From Allorhizobium borbori (GTDB taxonomy: Bacteria; Pseudomonadota; Alphaproteobacteria; Rhizobiales; Rhizobiaceae): DNA of 64,000 bases. The stretch spans positions 62,001 through 126,000 of the forward strand of contig NZ_JACIDU010000002.1 of assembly GCF_014196535.1 (NCBI RefSeq), written 5' to 3'. The notes under the pieces are model-generated. The model worked only from the letters and a program-made list of their open reading frames with translations. It was not told the DNA's origin and made no database searches. Below, piece by piece: positions 52,015-61,308 of this stretch. The position numbers and the translations under genes were made by a program. Every line of letters begins with the position of its first letter. Position 1 is the stretch's first letter.

Positions 52015-52416
52015 TCAGGCCGGCGCCTTTGCCGCCGTCACCTCCACCTCGACCAGAAATTCCGGTCGGGTGAAGCCGGAGACGATGATGAGCGTCGAAA
52101 CCGGTTTCGGGTCCAGCGTATAGCGATCGCGCACAGCCATGTAGGGCGCGAAATCCTCGCGCCTGGTGACGAAGGCCGAAATGCGGATAACATCGGCGAA
52201 CGTCATCCCCGCCTCTTCCAGCACCGCCTTGCAGGCTTCGAAGCAAAGCTCGGCCTGCGCCGTCACATCCGGCGGGATCGTATCGTCCGGCCGGATGCCG
52301 AGCTGGCCGGAGGTGACGAGAAGCCCCGCCCCCGGCGGCACGTAGAGGCCATGATTATAGTGCCCGAACGGCTTGCGCACCGAAGACGGGTTGAAGACCT
52401 GCTTCGTCATCGTCAT
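52015..52416 (-). CDS. RidA-family protein (enamine/imine deaminase-like)
   Basis: A 133-residue YjgF/YER057c/UK114-family protein. The core VTSGQLGIRPDD, AELCFEACKAVLEEAGMTFA, and C-terminal PEFLVEVEVTAAK are recognisable. Canonical RidA has an active-site Arg in the RxxVEV-type strand; here that position reads RPEFLVEVE. It overlaps the aldehyde dehydrogenase stop by 4 bp, so the pair is co-translated; it may remove reactive imines formed beside that enzyme (inference). Confidence 0.9.
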   Translation of the reverse strand: MTMTKQVFNPSSVRKPFGHYNHGLYVPPGAGLLVTSGQLGIRPDDTIPPDVTAQAELCFEACKAVLEEAGMTFADVIRISAFVTRREDFAPYMAVRDRYTLDPKPVSTLIIVSGFTRPEFLVEVEVTAAKAPA

Positions 52417-53840
52417 TCGTCCCAGCCGCAGACGCCCTTGATTTCGAGAAAATCATGGATGCCCCAGTCCGCATATTCGCGGCCGTTGCCCGACTGCTTG
52501 TAGCCGCCGAAGGGTGCTGCCGTGTCCCAGTCCGGGAAGTTGATGTAGACATTGCCGGTGCGCAGGCGAGACGCCACCTGACGCGCATGGGCCCGATCCT
52601 TGGAATGCACGTAGGAGGCCAGACCGTAAACCGTGTCGTTGGCAATCTCGATCGCCTCTTCCTCACTCTCGTAGGGCAGGATGGCGATCACCGGCCCGAA
52701 GATTTCCTCGCGCGCGATGGTCATCTGGTTGTTGACGCCACCGAATACGGTGGGGCGAATGTAATAGCCGCGGTTCAGCCCGTCCGGACGGCCCGGTCCG
52801 CCGGCCACCAGCGTCGCACCTTCCTCGATGCCCTTTTCGATGAGCGCCTGGATCTTGTTGAACTGGATCTTCGAAACCACCGGGCCAAGATTGGTTTGCG
52901 GGTCGAGCGGATTGCCCACCTTAAGGGATTCCGCCGCCACCTTGGCATAGCCCAGCGCCTCATCGTGGCGCTCGGCCGGCACCAGCATGCGCGTCGGGGC
53001 GTTGCAGGACTGGCCGGTATTGCTGAAGCAATCCGTCACACCCTTCTTCACCGAATATTCGAAATCGGCATCGCGCAGGATGATGTTCGGCGACTTGCCG
53101 CCCAGTTCCTGCGAAACGCGCTTCACCGTATCCGCCGCCGTCTTGGCGACGATGATGCCCGCCCGCGTCGAACCGGTGAACGACACCATGTCGACATCCG
53201 GATGGCCGGACATGACCTGACCGACATCCGGCCCCGTGCCGTTCACGAGATTGAAGACGCCCTTCGGCACACCCGCCGCATGCATGATCTCGGCGAAGAT
53301 GATGCCGGAAATCGGCGCGACTTCGGAGGGCTTCAGGATCATCGTGCAGCCTGTGGCAATCGCCGGCGCCACTTTGCAGGTGATCTGGTTCAGCGGCCAG
53401 TTCCACGGCGTAATCAGCGCGCAGACGCCGATCGGCTCACGCACGACCATGGTCTTGCCGCGCTGTTCGGTGAATTCGAAGGCTTCCAGCGCCTCGATGG
53501 TCGCCTTGATGTGGGCATAGCCGGAACCGGCCTGGCTGGATTTGGCGAAAGCAAGCGGCGCGCCCATTTCCTGACTGATGGCTGCACCAAGGTCATCGAT
53601 CCGCGCCTCGTATTCCGCAAGAATGCGCTTCAGCAACGCCAGGCGATCGGCCTTCGGCCATTGCGAGAAAATCGGAAAGGCAGTCTTTGCCGCCGCAATC
53701 GCCTTTTCCACATCGGCCGCATTGCCGGCCGCGATCTGCGTGTAGACCTCCTCCGTCGAGGGATCGATCACGTCGATCACATCCGTGCCACTCGGTGCGA
53801 CCCAGGCGCCGTCGATGTAGAATTTCAGGTTGTTGCTCAT
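52413..53840 (-). CDS. NAD(P)-dependent aldehyde dehydrogenase
   Basis: A 475-residue ALDH. Motifs present: ITPWNWPLNQI, the coenzyme loop FTGSTRAGIIVAK, the catalytic Glu in QELGGKSPNI, the catalytic Cys in NTGQSCNAPTRM, and EEIFGPVIAI. The substrate cannot be told; the close RidA partner suggests an amine or amino-acid-derived aldehyde. First gene of a two-gene operon. Confidence 0.93.
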   Translation of the reverse strand: MSNNLKFYIDGAWVAPSGTDVIDVIDPSTEEVYTQIAAGNAADVEKAIAAAKTAFPIFSQWPKADRLALLKRILAEYEARIDDLGAAISQEMGAPLAFAKSSQAGSGYAHIKATIEALEAFEFTEQRGKTMVVREPIGVCALITPWNWPLNQITCKVAPAIATGCTMILKPSEVAPISGIIFAEIMHAAGVPKGVFNLVNGTGPDVGQVMSGHPDVDMVSFTGSTRAGIIVAKTAADTVKRVSQELGGKSPNIILRDADFEYSVKKGVTDCFSNTGQSCNAPTRMLVPAERHDEALGYAKVAAESLKVGNPLDPQTNLGPVVSKIQFNKIQALIEKGIEEGATLVAGGPGRPDGLNRGYYIRPTVFGGVNNQMTIAREEIFGPVIAILPYESEEEAIEIANDTVYGLASYVHSKDRAHARQVASRLRTGNVYINFPDWDTAAPFGGYKQSGNGREYADWGIHDFLEIKGVCGWDE

Positions 53841-54012
53841 GCGAAAGGCTCCGGTATATCGGTTGGAGCCGCACTATTCATCAAGGTTGAAGGGTCTGCA
53901 AGGGCGAAGAAACGGGAAACGGGTTCCCCCTCTGGCCGCCGCCATCCCGCCCGCAAGGCGAAGAACGATAGCAGCACGCATGGACCGACCGGTGGAGGAT
54001 GAACGGGCCGAC

Positions 54013-54042
54013 GGCTATCTCCCCCTTGTGGGGGAGATAGCC
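54013..54042. repeat. Rhizobial intergenic palindromic repeat
   Basis: GGCTATCTCCCC / GGGGAGATAGCC forms a 12-bp stem around CTTGTG. Sequences of the form ATCTCCCC-CTTGTG-GGGGAGAT are familiar as high-copy palindromic units in Rhizobiaceae intergenic regions. It sits in the 237-bp gap upstream of the ALDH gene and downstream of the esterase gene, and could also end esterase transcription. Confidence 0.7.
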
Positions 54043-54077
54043 GGCAAGCAAGAGAGGGCCTTCCCCTTTTGCTCTGC

Positions 54078-54686
54078 TCACGCAAAGCGCGCGAGAAAGC
54101 CCTGAATGGCGGCGATTTCGTTCTGGCGGATATCGTGGCCGCCTTCGTGCCATTCCAGCGTCACCATCGCCTTGCTGCCCGTCAGATAGTCGGACAGCCC
54201 TTCCGTCAAGTCGGGCGGGCAGATCGGATCGCGCCGCCCGGCGGTGATGAGAACATCGGTGCCCGTGAGGTCCGCCGGCTTCGGCACGAACGGGATCAGC
54301 GGATGCATCAGCACCGCCGCGTCGAAGAGGCCGGGATGCTCGATCAGCACATTGGCGAGAATGTTTGCCCCGTTGGAATAACCGAGCCCGATGATGCCGA
54401 CGGAATCGTTCAGCGCCTTCTGCGCCTGCACGAAAGCCGCCATCTTCTCCGTGGCGCGGGCGAGATCGGCCATGTCGTAATGGCCTTCCGCCCGACGTTT
54501 GAAGAAGCGTAGCGCGCCGTTTTCGGAGACATCGCCGCGCGGCGAGATCACCGAGGCTTCCGGCAGAAGCCGGGCGCCGAAATCGAAGAACTGGTTCTCA
54601 TCACCACCCGTGCCGTGGAAGGTGAAGAGGATCGGACGGGCCGGAAGGCCCGTCTTTCCCTTGAACGTGTAGTCTTTACCGGTCAT
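54078..54686 (-). CDS. Alpha/beta hydrolase, MhqD-like esterase
   Basis: A 202-residue carboxylesterase/phospholipase-type hydrolase. The oxyanion loop FTFHGTGGDENQFFDFG, the nucleophile elbow GLGYSNGANILAN (Ser), the Asp in ITAGRRDPICPP and the His in WHEGGHDI form a complete triad. It follows the ring-cleavage dioxygenase gene by 3 bp. The pair mhqO-mhqD is known for quinone and 2-methylhydroquinone stress in Bacillus. Confidence 0.9.
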   Translation of the reverse strand: MTGKDYTFKGKTGLPARPILFTFHGTGGDENQFFDFGARLLPEASVISPRGDVSENGALRFFKRRAEGHYDMADLARATEKMAAFVQAQKALNDSVGIIGLGYSNGANILANVLIEHPGLFDAAVLMHPLIPFVPKPADLTGTDVLITAGRRDPICPPDLTEGLSDYLTGSKAMVTLEWHEGGHDIRQNEIAAIQGFLARFA

Positions 54687-54689
54687 GGC

Positions 54690-55622
54690 TCAATCCTCCA
54701 GCGGCTGGAGATGCTGCTCCAGATAGGACCTGAGATGTGCATGCTGGCGCGGCAGCTTCAGCGCTTCGCCGAGATGGGCGGTGTCCTCGTCGCGGGCAAA
54801 GCCCGGCTCGTTGGTCGCCACCTCGAAGAGCACACCCCCCGGCGTGCGGAAATAGATCGCCCAGAAATAATCCCGGTCGATCACCGGCGTCACCTGATAT
54901 CCCGTATCCGCCAGCGCCTTGCGCACCGCAAGCTGGGCCGCCCGGTCCTCGACGGCAAAGGCAACGTGGTGAACGGAGCCACCACCGAGCCGCGCCATGT
55001 CGGCCCCCGGCAGGGTCTCGATCTCGACGAGATCGGCCTTGTTGCCGCCGGGAACGGCAAAGCGCAGCACACCGTTCTTTTCCTCGAGCTTTTCATAGCC
55101 CATGAAGTTCAGAAGCTCGGACGTCGCACCCGCATCGCGCAAACGCATGGAAACGCCCTGGAAGCCGCGTATGGCGTGATCACCGGAAACACCGTTGCCG
55201 GTCCAGCCGGGGCGCTCGTCACCCGCCACTTCGGTCAGTGCGAAGGCATCGCCATCCGGTCCCTTGAAGGTCAGGCGTTTCTCACCGAAGGCTTCCGCCT
55301 CGCCAAGCCCCGCCACGCCTTCCTTTGTGAGCCGCTCACGCCAGTAGCCGAGCGAACCCTCCGGAACGGAAAACAGCGTGGTGCCCACTTCGCCGGCACC
55401 GGGACGGCCGCGAGCGATGTGCGGGAACGGAAAATAGGTCATGACCGAACCGGGCGTGCCGGCTTCATCACCGTAATAGAGGTGATAGACGTCCGGCGCG
55501 TCGAAGTTCACGGTCTGCTTGACGCGGCGAAGGCCGAGCGTTTTCGTGAAGAAGTGGTTATTGGTGCGGGCGTCGCCAGCCATCGAGGTAACGTGGTGCA
55601 GCCCCTTGATTTCCTTGAGCAT
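54690..55622 (-). CDS. MhqO/LinE-type ring-cleaving dioxygenase (VOC fold)
   Basis: A 310-residue glyoxalase/VOC-superfamily protein with two modules: LHHVTSMAGDARTNNHFFTK at the start and VHHVAFAVEDRAAQLAVR near 220, plus GGVLFEVATNEPGF. The His/His/Glu iron ligands are in place (HHVT, HHVA, FEVA). It resembles Bacillus MhqO, which opens hydroquinone-type rings. First gene of the pair with the MhqD-like esterase. An inverted repeat ATTGT-N13-ACAAT (55721-55743) lies about 100 bp upstream. Confidence 0.9.
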   Translation of the reverse strand: MLKEIKGLHHVTSMAGDARTNNHFFTKTLGLRRVKQTVNFDAPDVYHLYYGDEAGTPGSVMTYFPFPHIARGRPGAGEVGTTLFSVPEGSLGYWRERLTKEGVAGLGEAEAFGEKRLTFKGPDGDAFALTEVAGDERPGWTGNGVSGDHAIRGFQGVSMRLRDAGATSELLNFMGYEKLEEKNGVLRFAVPGGNKADLVEIETLPGADMARLGGGSVHHVAFAVEDRAAQLAVRKALADTGYQVTPVIDRDYFWAIYFRTPGGVLFEVATNEPGFARDEDTAHLGEALKLPRQHAHLRSYLEQHLQPLED

Positions 55623-55762
55623 GGAAGGCTCCTTTCCGGCCCGTTCGCTGTGAGGGCCTGTTCATGGGCCTATAGATGAGCCACGGGATGGCAAATGCCT
55701 AGAGAGCGGCACCGGAACGGATTGTCTCCAATGAGTGAACAATTTTTCTGATCGTCAACCGT

Positions 55763-56464
55763 TCACGGGCGCTCGACGGTCTCCGGCAGGCGCCAGTCCA
55801 CCGGCGTGCGACCCTGCATAGCAAGCCATTCATTTGCCTTGGAAAAATGCCGGCAGCCGAAGAAACCGCCATGCGCCGACAGCGGCGACGGATGAACGGA
55901 TTTCAGCACCAGATGCCGGGATGTATCGACAAAGGCCGCCTTCTTCTGGGCATAGGAACCCCACAGCAGGAAGACGACATGATCGCAGCGTTCGTTGACG
56001 GTGCGGATGACGGCGTCGGTGAAGCGCTCCCAGCCGCGGCCCTGATGCGCGGCGGCCCGTCCCTCCTCCACCGTCAGCACGCTGTTCAGCAACAGCACGC
56101 CCTGCTTCGCCCAGCTTTCGAGAAAGCCGTGACGGGCCGGCGGAATGCCGAGATCACTCTGCATTTCCTTGTAGATGTTGACGAGCGAGGGCGGAATGCG
56201 CACGCCAGGCTGGACGGAAAAGCAAAGGCCGTGCGCCTGACCGGCCCCGTGATAGGGGTCCTGGCCCAGAATGACCACCTTTACCGCATCGAGCGGCGTC
56301 AGGTCGAGCGCCCGAAAATATTCGGAACCCTTGGGAAAAATGTGCTTGCCGGCCTGTTTTTCGGCCAGCAGGAATTCCTTGAGCGATTGCATGTACCCGC
56401 TCGAAAACTCCGGCGTCAGCGCCTGCCGCCAGCTTTCCTCCAGTCTTACCGCCGCATCCGCCAT
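55763..56464 (-). CDS. ung: Uracil-DNA glycosylase
   Basis: Family 1 UDG that excises uracil from DNA, 233 residues. Motifs: [20 protein letters not shown] (catalytic Asp), [12 protein letters not shown], and [13 protein letters not shown] (catalytic His). ATG 56464 has GGAG at good spacing; ATG 56467 and GTG 56470 are in frame just upstream. A single gene. Confidence 0.96.
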   Translation of the reverse strand: MADAAVRLEESWRQALTPEFSSGYMQSLKEFLLAEKQAGKHIFPKGSEYFRALDLTPLDAVKVVILGQDPYHGAGQAHGLCFSVQPGVRIPPSLVNIYKEMQSDLGIPPARHGFLESWAKQGVLLLNSVLTVEEGRAAAHQGRGWERFTDAVIRTVNERCDHVVFLLWGSYAQKKAAFVDTSRHLVLKSVHPSPLSAHGGFFGCRHFSKANEWLAMQGRTPVDWRLPETVERP

Positions 56465-56529
56465 CATCACTCCGTCAATTTTGCGCCTTTTCGGACGCTA
56501 AACCAGTGTACACTTTTGCTGGAAATGCT

Positions 56530-56925
56530 TTACAGGAACCGCCCGTGGCGCTGCAAAACCTCGATTTTGTAGCCATCGGGATCCGTCACGAAGAAGAAGC
56601 GGGCAAAGAGCGCCCCGTCGCGATTGAAATCCACGAGCTTGCCGGGGTTGAGGCCTTCTGCCTCGAAACGGGCATGTTCAGCCGTGACATCCTCGACCGA
56701 CACCGCCAGATGACCATAGCCATCGCCCGGCGCATAGGATTCCGTTCGCCCCTTGTTGACGGTCAGTTCCAGTTCGAAGGGCGTTTCACCATTGCCAAGA
56801 TAGACCAGCGTAAAGGTGTCGAAATCCAGCCGCTGCACCACACCGAATCCGAAGGCACGGCTGTAGAAATCGAGCGACCGCGCCTCATCCAGCACACGGA
56901 TCATGGAATGAATCATTTTTGCCAT
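56530..56925 (-). CDS. gloA: Glyoxalase I-like (lactoylglutathione lyase) VOC protein
   Basis: A 131-residue protein. It begins MAKMIHSMIRVLDEARSLDF, like E. coli GlxI. The four metal ligands of GlxI are all present: His in MIHSM, Glu in ELELT, His in GYGHLAV, and Glu in DGYKIEVL. It converts the methylglyoxal-glutathione hemithioacetal to lactoylglutathione. ATG 56925 is the family start. It is divergent from a BigR/SqrR-like repressor gene. A GCGCCAC/GTGGCGC hairpin lies in its leader. Confidence 0.85.
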   Translation of the reverse strand: MAKMIHSMIRVLDEARSLDFYSRAFGFGVVQRLDFDTFTLVYLGNGETPFELELTVNKGRTESYAPGDGYGHLAVSVEDVTAEHARFEAEGLNPGKLVDFNRDGALFARFFFVTDPDGYKIEVLQRHGRFL

Positions 56926-57002
56926 ATTGCTGCTCCAGAACCTTCCGCAAACGACAGACAGGCGCGTTTCATAGCGCCACTTTGCTCGTGGCGCCAAACT
57001 GT

Positions 57003-57021
57003 ATTATAGGTTTCCTACAAT
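57003..57021. promoter_or_regulatory. Putative ArsR-family operator
   Basis: ATTATAGG-TTT-CCTACAAT is a 19-bp inverted repeat with one mismatched pair, ending 21 bp before the ArsR start and 78 bp from the divergent glyoxalase start. The size and position fit autoregulation by the adjacent ArsR-family repressor. Confidence 0.55.
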
Positions 57022-57042
57022 TCAACAGAGCAGGGCAAAGCC

Positions 57043-57384
57043 GTGCAGCAAGCCGATATGATTTCAGCCACCGATCCGGAACCTCTTGAGGATTTCCGTT
57101 GTCAGGCGCGCAAGGCCAGCGATTTTCTGAAAGCGCTGTCCCATGAAACGCGTCTGCTGATCCTGTGCACGCTGAATGATGGCGAAAAGACCGTGAGCGA
57201 ACTGGAAGGCTCGCTCGGTCTGCAGCAGGCCGTCGTGTCCCAGCAGCTTGCCCGTCTGCGCGCTGACGATCTCGTGAAGACCCGCCGTGAAGGCCGCCAG
57301 GTCTTCTATCGCATCGGCGATCCCAATGTCCGTCTGGTGGTGGACGCGCTTTATCAGGGTTTCTGCGCCAGCAAGGGCGCCTGA
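57043..57384 (+). CDS. ArsR-family repressor with BigR/SqrR-like cysteine pair
   Basis: A 113-residue winged-helix regulator. GTG 57043 has AGGG at 7 bases; ATG 57058 has none. The core FLKALSHETRLLILCTLNDG and recognition helix LQQAVVSQQLARLRADDLV are standard. Cys42 (LILCTL) and Cys108 (GFCASK) fall at the positions of the redox pair of BigR and SqrR, which sense persulfide or oxidants by forming a bond. Classic arsenic-site cysteines (CVC) are absent. It is divergent from the glyoxalase gene, with a palindrome between. Target genes are unproven. Confidence 0.9.
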   Translation: MQQADMISATDPEPLEDFRCQARKASDFLKALSHETRLLILCTLNDGEKTVSELEGSLGLQQAVVSQQLARLRADDLVKTRREGRQVFYRIGDPNVRLVVDALYQGFCASKGA

Positions 57385-57719
57385 TTCCCTCTGTTTTCCC
57401 ACATGATTTTCACAACTTTCCTAGGCCGGCGCGGGCTGCACCCACGCCGATGCGCGAAAAGCCGTGTCGTTTCAAAACTTTACCCATCGCGCCATTTCTA
57501 ACGTTTACGTCAATGTAATTTATCTGTTGCGGAACCCCTCGCCTTCGGGCAAGAATGAAACATGGGACGCAAGCGGAAGAGGAGCCGCGCGCGCCGGTAA
57601 TCCATCAGGCGGGAAAACAATGGAGGTTGTTTCACCCGTCCTGGCCCTGCTCGGGAAAGTTACGGCTTTTCCTGTCACAGTGCCCACACGGATGCCGGAA
57701 ATGTTTTGGGAGGAACACC
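57385..57719. promoter_or_regulatory. Leader region of fadD
   Basis: This 335-bp region between the ArsR and fadD genes has no convincing gene. It contains the ACGT-TT-ACGT repeat at 57499-57513, then an AT-rich stretch (AATGTAATTTATCTG) that may be the promoter, and ends in the fadD ribosome site GGGAGGAACACC. Confidence 0.55.
57499..57513. promoter_or_regulatory. LiuR-like box upstream of fadD
   Basis: TAACGTTTACGTCAA holds the inverted repeat ACGT-TT-ACGT with near-symmetric flanks, similar to the sites of LiuR, a MerR-family regulator of branched-chain amino-acid and fatty-acid breakdown. It also shares TACGTCAAT with the palindrome at 4346, so another regulator is possible. It lies about 207 bp before the fadD start. 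Confidence 0.4.
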
Positions 57720-59420
57720 ATGAATGCAATGGCCGCCGAGCCATCCGCCGCCCTGCCGGACCGGATCTGGCTGAAGTCCTATCCACCGGGCGTCCCGGCA
57801 GAAGTGGGCGCCCCGACTGCCCGTTCGCTGGGTGAGTTGTTCGAAAATAGTTGCCGCACCTGGCGCACCCGCCCGGCCTTCACCAGCATGGGCAAGAGCA
57901 TGACCTATGGCGAGATGGAAGATGCCACGCGCGCCGTTGGCGCCTGGCTTCAGTCCAGGGGCCTGAGGAAAGGCGACCGCGTCGCCGTGATGATGCCGAA
58001 CGTGTTGCAGAACCCGATTGCCGTCTATGGCATCCTGCGCGCCGGCATGACGGTTGTGAACGTCAATCCGCTCTACACCCCGCGCGAACTGGAGCACCAG
58101 CTCAACGATTCCGGTGCGAGGGCAATTTTCGTCATGGAGAACTTCGCCCATACGGTGGAACAGGTTCTGGCCCGCACCAAACTGGAGCATGTGATTGTCA
58201 CCAGCATGGGCGACATGCTGGGCCTGAAGGGCCACATCGTCAATTTCGTCGTGCGCAGGGTCAAGAAGCTCGTGCCGAAATGGTCTATCCCTTCGGCCAT
58301 CCACTTTTCCACGGCGCTCTCCGAAGGCCGCCATCACGATCTCAAGGTGGAAAATGTTGGCCTCACCGACATTGCTTTCCTGCAATATACCGGCGGCACA
58401 ACCGGCATTTCCAAGGGTGCGGCGCTGACCCACGCCAATCTCCTGGCCAACAAGCAGCAGATCGCGCTGTGGCTGGAGGCCGCCTTTGCCCACCGCAAGC
58501 GCCCGGAAGGCATGACCTTCCTCTGCGCCCTGCCGCTCTACCACATCTTCGCGCTGACGGTGAATTCGCTGATGGGCGTCGCCACCGGCTCGAACAACCT
58601 GCTGATTGCCAATCCGCGCGACATTCCTGCTTTCGTGAAGGAACTCGGCAAATACAAGGTCCACATCTTCCCCGGCCTCAATACCCTGTTCAACGCTCTG
58701 ATGAACAACAAGGATTTTCGCGGGCTGGATTTCTCGTCCTACATTCTCGTGCTGGGCGGCGGCATGGCGGTGCAAAAGCCGGTGGCCGAGCGCTGGCTTG
58801 CCATGACCGGCTGCCCGATCACCGAAGGCTACGGCCTTTCCGAGACATCGCCCGTCGCCACCGTGAACCGGCTGGACAGGAAGGAATTCACCGGCACCAT
58901 CGGCCTGCCGCTTCCCTCCACCGAGATCGACATCCGCGATGAGGATGGCGCCAGCCTGTCGCTGGGCGAGGTCGGCGAAATCTGCATCCGCGGCCCGCAG
59001 GTCATGCAAGGTTACTGGCAAAAGCCCGACGAAACCGCCCGCGTGATGACACCCGACGGCTTTTTCCGCTCCGGCGACATGGGCTTCATGAACCCGGAAG
59101 GCTATGTGAAGATCGTCGATCGCAAGAAGGACATGATCCTCGTCTCGGGCTTCAACGTCTATCCCAACGAGGTCGAGGAAGTGGCGATGAGCCATCCCGG
59201 CGTTCTGGAAGCCGCCGCCATCGGCGTACCGGACACCCACTCCGGCGAGGCTGTGAAGCTCTTCATCGTCCGAAAGGACGAAAGCCTGACGGAAGCGCAG
59301 GTAAAGGCCCATTGTGCCGAAAACCTCACCAACTACAAGCGCCCGCGCTTCGTGGAGTTCCGCACCGAACTGCCGAAATCCAACGTGGGCAAGATCCTGC
59401 GCCGCGAATTGCGCGGATAA
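57720..59420 (+). CDS. fadD: Long-chain fatty-acid-CoA ligase FadD
   Basis: A 566-residue acyl-CoA synthetase, close to the usual FadD length. ATG 57720 has GGGAGG; the frame upstream to 57555 is rejected. ANL-family motifs: the P-loop LQYTGGTTGISKGAALTHAN, EGYGLSETSPVA, GFFRSGDMGF, and the catalytic Lys in NVGKILRREL. It activates exogenous fatty acids at the inner membrane for beta-oxidation. Confidence 0.94.
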   Translation: MNAMAAEPSAALPDRIWLKSYPPGVPAEVGAPTARSLGELFENSCRTWRTRPAFTSMGKSMTYGEMEDATRAVGAWLQSRGLRKGDRVAVMMPNVLQNPIAVYGILRAGMTVVNVNPLYTPRELEHQLNDSGARAIFVMENFAHTVEQVLARTKLEHVIVTSMGDMLGLKGHIVNFVVRRVKKLVPKWSIPSAIHFSTALSEGRHHDLKVENVGLTDIAFLQYTGGTTGISKGAALTHANLLANKQQIALWLEAAFAHRKRPEGMTFLCALPLYHIFALTVNSLMGVATGSNNLLIANPRDIPAFVKELGKYKVHIFPGLNTLFNALMNNKDFRGLDFSSYILVLGGGMAVQKPVAERWLAMTGCPITEGYGLSETSPVATVNRLDRKEFTGTIGLPLPSTEIDIRDEDGASLSLGEVGEICIRGPQVMQGYWQKPDETARVMTPDGFFRSGDMGFMNPEGYVKIVDRKKDMILVSGFNVYPNEVEEVAMSHPGVLEAAAIGVPDTHSGEAVKLFIVRKDESLTEAQVKAHCAENLTNYKRPRFVEFRTELPKSNVGKILRRELRG

Positions 59421-59443
59421 GGTAAAGCAAGCGAAGAGGCAAA

Positions 59444-59473
59444 GCCCCTCTGACCGCGGCAGGCCAGAGGGGC
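59444..59473 (+). terminator. Hairpin after fadD
   Basis: GCCCCTCTG pairs with CAGAGGGGC around a 12-base loop, 23 bp after the stop. The following CCTC lacks a T-run. Confidence 0.65.
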
Positions 59474-59480
59474 CCTCTAC

Positions 59481-59503
59481 GTAATTTCAATCGATTGAAT
59501 TAC
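59481..59503. promoter_or_regulatory. Palindrome upstream of pgi
   Basis: The core TTCAATCGATTGAA is a perfect 14-bp palindrome. Allowing one bulged T, the symmetry extends to a 23-base GTAATT...AATTAC element. The AATCGATT centre resembles LacI-family operators of sugar regulators. It lies about 110 bp before the pgi start. Confidence 0.55.
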
Positions 59504-59611
59504 CTGTCTTGTTTTGGTCAGAAAACCGGATTAGGCTTCGCACCTGCGGTCACGAACATTCGACAACCCTTCTCATGGCAGGGCCGCGCCAGAAGACCCA
59601 AGGTGTGGAAA

Positions 59612-61225
59612 ATGCAGGACATTCTGAAGCAGTTGAAGGAAAGCGCCTTCACGGACATTCGCGCGCGCTTCGCCGCCGATCCGGATCGCTTCCAGCGCTT
59701 CAGCGCCCGGCTCGATGACCTGCTGATGGATTTTTCCAAGGTGGCCATCGATGACGCCATCCTTTCGCTTCTGGAAAAGCTGGCCGAAAGTGCCGGCGTC
59801 GCAAAAAAGCGCGACGCCATGTTTGCGGGCGAGGCCATCAACTTCACCGAAGGCCGCGCCGTGCTGCACACCGCGCTGCGCAACCGCGCCAACACGTCTG
59901 TTCTGGTCGATGGCAAGGACGTCATGCCGGATGTGAATGCGGTACTTGCCGCCATGGGTGCCTTCGCCACGGCCATCCGCACGGGTGCGCTAACCGGCGC
60001 CACCGGCAAAAAGATCACCGATGTCGTCAATATCGGCATCGGCGGGTCGGATCTCGGGCCTGCCATGGCCACGCTGGCGCTCGCTCCCTTCCATGACGGC
60101 CCGCGCCTGCATTTCGTCTCCAATGTCGACGGCGCACACATCGCTGACACACTGAAGACGCTTGCTGCCGAAACCACGCTGTTCATCGTCGCCTCCAAAA
60201 CCTTCACCACCATCGAGACCATGACGAATGCCGCGACGGCCCGCCGCTTCGTGGTGGAGGCGCTGGGCGAAGACGCGGTGGGTGCCCACTTCGCCGCCGT
60301 TTCCACCGCGCTCGACAAGGTTTCCGCCTTCGGCATCGGCGCGGAACGCACCTTCGGTTTCTGGGACTGGGTGGGCGGCCGCTACTCCATCTGGTCGGCC
60401 ATCGGCCTGCCGCTGATGATTGCCGTCGGCCCGGAGGATTTCGGCCGTTTCCTTGACGGCGCACACACGCTCGACAATCATTTCCGCACCGCGCCGGTGC
60501 GCGAAAACCTGCCGATGCTGCTCGGCCTCATCGGCTATTATCACCGCAATGTTCTGGGCTATGGCTCGCGCGCCATCCTGCCCTATGACCAGCGGCTTTC
60601 GCGCTTCCCCGCCTATCTCCAGCAACTCGACATGGAATCGAACGGCAAGTCCGTCACCATCGGCTCGAAGCCGGTGTCGGGCGATACCGGCCCGGTCGTT
60701 TGGGGCGAACCGGGCACCAACGGCCAGCACGCCTTCTACCAGCTCATCCATCAGGGCACCTCGATCATCCCCTGTGAGTTCATGGTCGCCGCCAACGGCT
60801 TCGAACCGGAGCTTCGCCACCAGCACGAACTGCTGATCGCCAACTGCCTCGCGCAATCCGCCGCGCTGATGAAGGGCCGCTCGCTGGAAGAGGCCGCCGC
60901 CCAGTTGAAGGCCAAGGGCGCGGATGCCGAAACCGTCGCCAAGATCGCGCCGCACCGCGTCTTCGCAGGCAACCGCCCGTCTATTACCTTCGTTTACGAC
61001 AAGCTGACGCCGGAAGCGCTCGGCCGCCTCATCGCGCTTTATGAACACCGCGTCTTTGTCGAGGGCGTGCTGTTCGACATCAACTCCTTCGATCAGTGGG
61101 GCGTGGAGCTTGGCAAGGAACTGGCGACCGGCCTTCTGCCCGTCGTGGAAGGCAAGCAGGATACGAGCGGGCAGGATTCCTCCACCGCAGGCCTCGTCAG
61201 CGCCCTTCTTGCCGCAAAAGCCTGA
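59612..61225 (+). CDS. pgi: Glucose-6-phosphate isomerase Pgi
   Basis: Interconverts glucose 6-phosphate and fructose 6-phosphate; cytosolic. It is 537 residues, normal for Pgi. ATG 59612 ([13 protein letters not shown]) is chosen; the frame from 59495 adds a non-family extension. Signature regions are [36 protein letters not shown] and [14 protein letters not shown]. Upstream lies a LacI-like palindrome. A CGGAAAGCC/GGCTTTCCG hairpin (61257-61280) follows. Confidence 0.96.
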   Translation: MQDILKQLKESAFTDIRARFAADPDRFQRFSARLDDLLMDFSKVAIDDAILSLLEKLAESAGVAKKRDAMFAGEAINFTEGRAVLHTALRNRANTSVLVDGKDVMPDVNAVLAAMGAFATAIRTGALTGATGKKITDVVNIGIGGSDLGPAMATLALAPFHDGPRLHFVSNVDGAHIADTLKTLAAETTLFIVASKTFTTIETMTNAATARRFVVEALGEDAVGAHFAAVSTALDKVSAFGIGAERTFGFWDWVGGRYSIWSAIGLPLMIAVGPEDFGRFLDGAHTLDNHFRTAPVRENLPMLLGLIGYYHRNVLGYGSRAILPYDQRLSRFPAYLQQLDMESNGKSVTIGSKPVSGDTGPVVWGEPGTNGQHAFYQLIHQGTSIIPCEFMVAANGFEPELRHQHELLIANCLAQSAALMKGRSLEEAAAQLKAKGADAETVAKIAPHRVFAGNRPSITFVYDKLTPEALGRLIALYEHRVFVEGVLFDINSFDQWGVELGKELATGLLPVVEGKQDTSGQDSSTAGLVSALLAAKA

Positions 61226-61256
61226 TTGCGGCAGCGTTTCCCGGATGCAATCTTGA

Positions 61257-61280
61257 CGGAAAGCCGCTACAGGCTTTCCG
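61257..61280 (+). terminator. Hairpin between pgi and DUF808 gene
   Basis: A 9-bp stem CGGAAAGCC/GGCTTTCCG with a 6-base loop, 31 bp after the pgi stop. There is no T-run, so termination is likely partial. Confidence 0.5.
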
Positions 61281-61308
61281 GGTTAGGAATTGAAGACGGA
61301 GAGATGCC

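Noticed and set aside
57675-59312. A 545-codon minus-strand open frame opposite fadD
   Set aside because: Antisense shadow of a well-supported acyl-CoA ligase.
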